From Kribbella italica (GTDB taxonomy: Bacteria > Actinomycetota > Actinomycetes > Propionibacteriales > Kribbellaceae), in the NCBI RefSeq assembly GCF_014205135.1, contig NZ_JACHMY010000001.1, positions 8,680,001 to 8,744,000 of the forward strand: DNA of 64,000 bases. The letters run 5' to 3'. The position numbers were made by a program, and so were the translations under genes. Positions 60,575-64,000 of the stretch are shown here, piece by piece. The first letter of the stretch is position 1. Each line of letters starts with the position of its first letter. Under the pieces are notes generated by a model. That model saw only the letters and a program-made list of their open reading frames with translations. It was not told the DNA's origin and did no database searches.

Positions 60575-61108
60575 ATGGCGAGTGAGTTTCAGCGGCAGAA
60601 GGTGGCCGGGGTGTTCCACGCGATGGACGCCGACGGCAACGGTTATCTGGAGGAGTCCGACTTCGAGACGCTGACCGCACGCTGGGTCGGCATCCGGGGC
60701 TGGGAGCCGGGCACCGAGGACCACGACCGGATGCGGGCGATCATGATGGGCTGGTGGTCGGCCGTCGCCTCGCTGTCCGACGCCGACCACGACGACAAGG
60801 TGTCGCTCGACGAACTGATGACAGTGGTCGACAAGCTGCCGGAGATCGACGACGCGGTGTACGCGACCGCGGAGGCGATGTTCGACGCCGTCGACCAGAA
60901 CGGCGACGACCGGATCGCGCTGGCCGAGCACCAGCAGGTCGTCCAGGCCTGGAAGGGCTCGGCCGACGGCGTCGCGGACGTGTTCGGCAAGCTCGACCTG
61001 AACGGCGACGGTCACCTGACCCGCGAGGAGTTCCGCGAGCTGTGGGCGGGTTTCTGGATCGGTGACGACCCGAAGTCCCCGTCCCAGTGGGTTTTCGGGC
61101 CGTACTGA
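60575..61108 (+). CDS. EF-hand calcium-binding protein (calerythrin-like)
   Basis: 177 aa, four EF-hand loops: DADGNGYLEESDF, DADHDDKVSLDEL, DQNGDDRIALAEH and DLNGDGHLTREEF, at about 18-30, 67-79, 105-117 and 139-151. Length and helix pattern match calerythrin, the cytosolic calcium buffer/sensor of actinomycetes. GGGGAGAGCGC precedes ATG 60575. Confidence 0.93.
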   Translation: MASEFQRQKVAGVFHAMDADGNGYLEESDFETLTARWVGIRGWEPGTEDHDRMRAIMMGWWSAVASLSDADHDDKVSLDELMTVVDKLPEIDDAVYATAEAMFDAVDQNGDDRIALAEHQQVVQAWKGSADGVADVFGKLDLNGDGHLTREEFRELWAGFWIGDDPKSPSQWVFGPY

Positions 61109-61336
61109 TCCCGGCCGAGCGAACCCGCCGCCGGGCGCGCGGCGACGGGCGCCGAGTCATCCGGCCGGCGTGCTTCCTCTGCGAGGAAGTCGACGGGTCG
61201 AGCGTGATCACCAAGTACGACGGCATCGGCGGCGCGGTCACGATCCTCGCCGGGCTTGCCGCCGGCCGCGGTGAGCAGCGTGTCGCCGCCGATCGATCGT
61301 CTCCGCATCGCACCGGTCTGGTGCAAGAGTGTCGCC
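61109..61336. other. Intergenic segment, nothing supported
   Basis: No gene or clear signal. Open frames on either strand lack starts with ribosome-binding sites and recognisable motifs. Confidence 0.4.
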
Positions 61337-62257
61337 ATGGGATTCGATCCGTGGCTGAGGCAGTGGTGCTCGCGCGAGCTGGGCGCCGCGCCGGTCGAGC
61401 AGTTGCTGTCGGCCAGCGTGATGTCCGAGGTCCAGGCGTTGAGGCTCGACGACGGTCGCGAGGTCGTGATCAAGTCCCGTCCCGATCCCACCAACCGCGT
61501 GCCGACCTGCCTGGCGGTCCAGCGTGCAGTCGCCGACGCCGGTCTTCCGTGCCCTCGGCCACTCACCGAGGCGACGCTGGTCGACGGTCTCGCCGTCCAT
61601 GCCGAGGAGTGGTCGCCGGGCGGAGAGGTTGCCCAGGGCATCGATATCGAGGCGGCCCGCCGGTCGGCTCGCCTGTACGCCGCTGTCACCGCGGTGACCC
61701 GCCTGATCCGGCTTCCGCCGCCGCTGCCGAACCCCGAGTGGGTGCACTGGGACCACACCGGCCCCGGCCACTGGCCGCCGAACGCTCTCCACGACCACCG
61801 CCCCGGCGCGGACTCCCTGCCGCCCGCCCTGCTGGCCATCGCCGCTCGAGCCCGCCGCCGTCTGCTTGCCGCCACCGAGCTGCCGCACGTCCTCGGACAC
61901 GCCGACTGGGAGGCCCAGAACCTCCGCTGGCACGCCACCATGGTCCACGACTGGGACAGCATCGCCTGGCTCCCCGAAGCAGCCCTGGTCGGAGCAGCCG
62001 CAGGCGCCTTCGCCAGCACCGAGGTCCCGACGCTGGCTCCCCTCGACAGCTCTGAAGCCTTCCTCACCACCTACCAGGAAGAATCCGGCACGTTCACCCG
62101 CGACGAGCTCGAGGTCGCCTGGGCCGCCAGCCTCTGGCCCGCCCTGCACAACGCCCGCGCCGAGCTCCTGTGGAACCACCCACCCGTCGCCCTCACCGCC
62201 CTGCTCGACCAGGCCGAGACCCGCCTCCACCGCGCCGATGCGTCCGAAGAATCGTGA
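61337..62257 (+). CDS. Phosphotransferase (APH-like) family protein
   Basis: 306 aa. The catalytic loop is HVLGHADWEAQNLRW (about 193-206) and the metal motif VHDWDSI (about 212-218), both in the APH kinase-like order. The N-lobe Lys is in EVVIKSRP. The last codons (RADASEES) lie in the first copies of a 19-bp tandem repeat, so this C-terminus has probably been altered by the repeat. Confidence 0.78.
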   Translation: MGFDPWLRQWCSRELGAAPVEQLLSASVMSEVQALRLDDGREVVIKSRPDPTNRVPTCLAVQRAVADAGLPCPRPLTEATLVDGLAVHAEEWSPGGEVAQGIDIEAARRSARLYAAVTAVTRLIRLPPPLPNPEWVHWDHTGPGHWPPNALHDHRPGADSLPPALLAIAARARRRLLAATELPHVLGHADWEAQNLRWHATMVHDWDSIAWLPEAALVGAAAGAFASTEVPTLAPLDSSEAFLTTYQEESGTFTRDELEVAWAASLWPALHNARAELLWNHPPVALTALLDQAETRLHRADASEES

Positions 62258-62331
62258 TGCGTCCGAAGTTCCGCGATGCGTCCGAAGTTCCGCGATGCGT
62301 CCGAAGTTCCGCGATGCGTCCGAATTGCCGA
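62237..62331. repeat. 19-bp tandem repeats at the gene end
   Basis: Five units of GATGCGTCCGAAGTTCCGC (62237, 62256, 62275, 62294, 62313); the first and last are diverged. The stop codon of the upstream gene lies in unit 2. Confidence 0.9.
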
Positions 62332-62361
62332 GGCCTATAGCCTCGGGTTCTTCGGACGCAT
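62316..62361 (+). terminator. Hairpin built from the last 19-bp repeat unit
   Basis: TGCGTCCGAA pairs with TTCGGACGCA and inside CCGAGGC pairs with GCCTCGG around a CTATA loop. A second TTCGGACGCT follows at 62370. A likely transcription terminator for the phosphotransferase gene. Confidence 0.75.
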
Positions 62362-62495
62362 GCGGCTTCTTCGGACGCTAGGGCTCGGGATCGAGTGGTT
62401 GACAGGGTGGGCGCGAGGCGGGGCGGGGCGGGGCGCGGGCGCGGCGCGGCGCGGGTGCGGCGGGGCACGGGGGCGGCGGGGCGCGGGTGCCGGCG

Positions 62496-64000
62496 TCAGC
62501 GGCCCGCGGGGACCGGGGCGCCGGCGTACGCGGCCCAGGTGAGGACCGGCCACTGGTCGGCGCCCTTCGCGGGGAGCGCCGACTCGCCCTGCGAGCCGGC
62601 TCGATACACCACCGCGGTCGACAACTCAGGCGTGAAGCCGACGTACCAGGAAGCGAGCGGTTGCAGGCCCTTCTGCGCCCGGCAGCGGCACTTGGCGTTC
62701 AGCCGGCGCTTCTCGATGCTCAGCCCGGTGGCAGTCGTCGCCCGGCCCTCACCGACCACCTTGCCGGTCAGCTGGGCGATCTCGGACGGGAAGGCCCGCA
62801 CAGGCTTGAGACCGGGATGCTTCGCGGCCGACCACAGCACCTTGCCGCGCGAGTCCCGGACCTCCTTGATCACATGCGCCGGAACCCGCCGCCCGTCGGC
62901 GACGAACGTGCTGTACGCCGTCGCAAGATCCACCGGAGACGCCAGCGCGTCAGGGCCGAGGCCGGGCGCGGCCCGATCGGCCGGAGGGATCGGCGGGACG
63001 CCGGCGTTCTCGGCGGCGGTCGAGACCAGGTGCCCACGCCGCGCGTCGACGAGCCGGAAGAACGCCTTGTTCACCGAGTTCCCCGATGACGGTACGTCGA
63101 ACGGCCGGCTGCGATCGGTCAGTCCCGCCGTGATCGCGAACGGCCGCAGCAGCTGCCCGGGCGGCGCCTTGAGCGTTGCCCAGTTCCGCTGGCTCTCGAG
63201 GAAGTCGTTGCCACCGACAAGCGCTGCGACCTCGCCGGTACCGGGCCGGATCGAGGCCAGGCCGACCTGCACACCGGGCGGCCGCCCGACCGCCATCCCG
63301 GGCGGCCGCCCGACCTGCACCCCTTGCGGTCGCCCGGCGCCAACCGCTGCGACAGCTCGAGCCTGCAGCGTGGCGTCGAAGGTGGTGATCACCCGCAGCC
63401 CACCACCGCTGAGCCGATCACCTTCGAACCCGTACTTCCCCAGCTCCCGGCGCGCCAGGTCGAGCAGGAAGCCGGTCGGCCCGGCGTACCGGTTGCCCTT
63501 GGGCTTCTTCCGCAGCGGTGGCAGGGCCTCGCGGTAGACGGCGTTGTCGCGGGCCGTGATCGTGGACAGCTCCGTCATCCCGTCGAGCACGTACCGGTAG
63601 CGCCCGAGGATCAGCGGGCCTGCGTCAGGATCGTCGGCGTCGAACTTGGTCGGGTTGTTGAGCACGGTCGCCAGGTAGGCGGCCTGCGGCACGGTCAGGT
63701 CCCGAGGGTGGTCGACCCCGAAGTACGCCTGCCCGGCCGCGCGGATGCCGTAGGCCCCCTCGCCGAAGTAGATCGTGTTCAGGTAGTTGCCCAGGATCGT
63801 GCGTTTGTCCTGGGTCCGGCCGATCTTGGTCGCGATGAACAGCTCGTCGAGCTTGCGGCTCATCGTGCGTTCCTGGGTGAGGTACATGATCTTCACGTAC
63901 TGCTGGGTGATCGTCGACCCGCCCTGCAACTGCTTGCCGCGGGCAATCGCGAGGGCGGCCCGGGCCATCCCCGGCAGCGAGACCCCCGCGTTGGTCCAGA
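62496..64000 (-). CDS. Class A penicillin-binding protein with degenerate transpeptidase (partial)
   Basis: At least 500 aa; the start is beyond the window. The glycosyltransferase-51 domain is intact in part: GGSTITQQYVKIMYL, RKLDELFIATKIG and YLNTIYFGEGAYGI. In the transpeptidase domain the SxxK serine-lysine pair (usually GSTFKPF) reads GQLLRPF, and KTG reads KVVGEGR; SxN may survive (SVN). Within it three copies of a GRPPG-VQV/MAV-G repeat are inserted. It would polymerise glycan but probably not crosslink. Ends with WAAYAGAPVPAGR. Confidence 0.8.
   Translation of the reverse strand, partial: WTNAGVSLPGMARAALAIARGKQLQGGSTITQQYVKIMYLTQERTMSRKLDELFIATKIGRTQDKRTILGNYLNTIYFGEGAYGIRAAGQAYFGVDHPRDLTVPQAAYLATVLNNPTKFDADDPDAGPLILGRYRYVLDGMTELSTITARDNAVYREALPPLRKKPKGNRYAGPTGFLLDLARRELGKYGFEGDRLSGGGLRVITTFDATLQARAVAAVGAGRPQGVQVGRPPGMAVGRPPGVQVGLASIRPGTGEVAALVGGNDFLESQRNWATLKAPPGQLLRPFAITAGLTDRSRPFDVPSSGNSVNKAFFRLVDARRGHLVSTAAENAGVPPIPPADRAAPGLGPDALASPVDLATAYSTFVADGRRVPAHVIKEVRDSRGKVLWSAAKHPGLKPVRAFPSEIAQLTGKVVGEGRATTATGLSIEKRRLNAKCRCRAQKGLQPLASWYVGFTPELSTAVVYRAGSQGESALPAKGADQWPVLTWAAYAGAPVPAGR

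Noticed and set aside
61109..61336. Possible gene fragment before the second phosphotransferase
   Set aside because: No start, ribosome-binding site or motif on either strand.
62237..62331. 19-bp repeats as CRISPR or iteron array
   Set aside because: No spacers, no replication gene, and the last unit forms a terminator.

Overview
The window is very GC-rich DNA with frequent GTG starts, ATGA/GTGA overlaps between genes, and gene families typical of mycelial Actinomycetota: an XRE regulator with a DUF5753-type C-terminus, a DUF397 protein, a DUF574/PF04672 SAM methyltransferase, a calerythrin-like EF-hand protein and Streptomyces-type PHO boxes. My best guess is a soil actinomycete near Kribbella or other Propionibacteriales. 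This is inferred from gene content and base composition only. I saw no rRNA, tRNA, CRISPR array or complete insertion sequence.

Bases 1-14345 hold the most unusual region, an extended phosphate-acquisition cluster. After a partial gene, a terminator and a cysteine-less isochorismatase-like enzyme comes a 44-bp array of 11-bp PHO-box repeats. Then follow a small DUF1508-like gene, pstC, pstA, a PstS held by a C-terminal membrane helix, a sortase-fold membrane protein without the catalytic His and Cys, a secreted protein with a broken metzincin motif, a second secreted PstS-like protein, an 892-aa membrane-anchored binding-protein-like protein, pstB, and a membrane-anchored lytic transglycosylase. 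Further PHO-box-like repeats precede at least two internal genes, and strong terminators split the cluster into about three transcription units. It looks like a phosphate transporter combined with a cell-wall and surface apparatus.

Bases 14350-31000 are mostly small regulator/enzyme pairs: SDR with TetR (two operators); tyrS with a structured leader, plus a phosphotransferase; a 162-bp MITE-like palindrome in front of idi; MarR with a ketopantoate-reductase-like enzyme and an O-methyltransferase; ABC-F ATPase behind a 7-codon leader peptide; ArsR/SmtB with a zinc exporter; epoxide hydrolase; MalY-type aminotransferase; DUF2461.

Bases 29700-48350 hold the XRE/DUF397/DUF574 group with a duplicated palindrome-containing motif, an APC permease, a TAP-type hydrolase, a geranylgeranyl-reductase-like flavoprotein, a YeiH exporter with a one-helix partner, an ABC exporter with its divergent regulator, MerR, HxlR, GNAT, AhpD-like, VOC and WYL genes, and an enolase-superfamily enzyme. 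Low-complexity repeats and a tandem duplication of a gene end lie at 43.3-45.1 kb.

Bases 48350-64000 start with a tandem glycine riboswitch controlling gcvT-gcvH-glyA. A rifamycin monooxygenase preceded by an RAE-like inverted repeat follows. An adenylate-cyclase-domain ATPase lies just upstream of a perfect CRP-type palindrome that fronts a Tat-leader / DUF4331 / His-rich operon. The window ends with GC-rich 40-bp repeats, an EF-hand protein, a phosphotransferase ending in 19-bp repeats that fold into its terminator, and a partial class A penicillin-binding protein whose transpeptidase motifs are lost.
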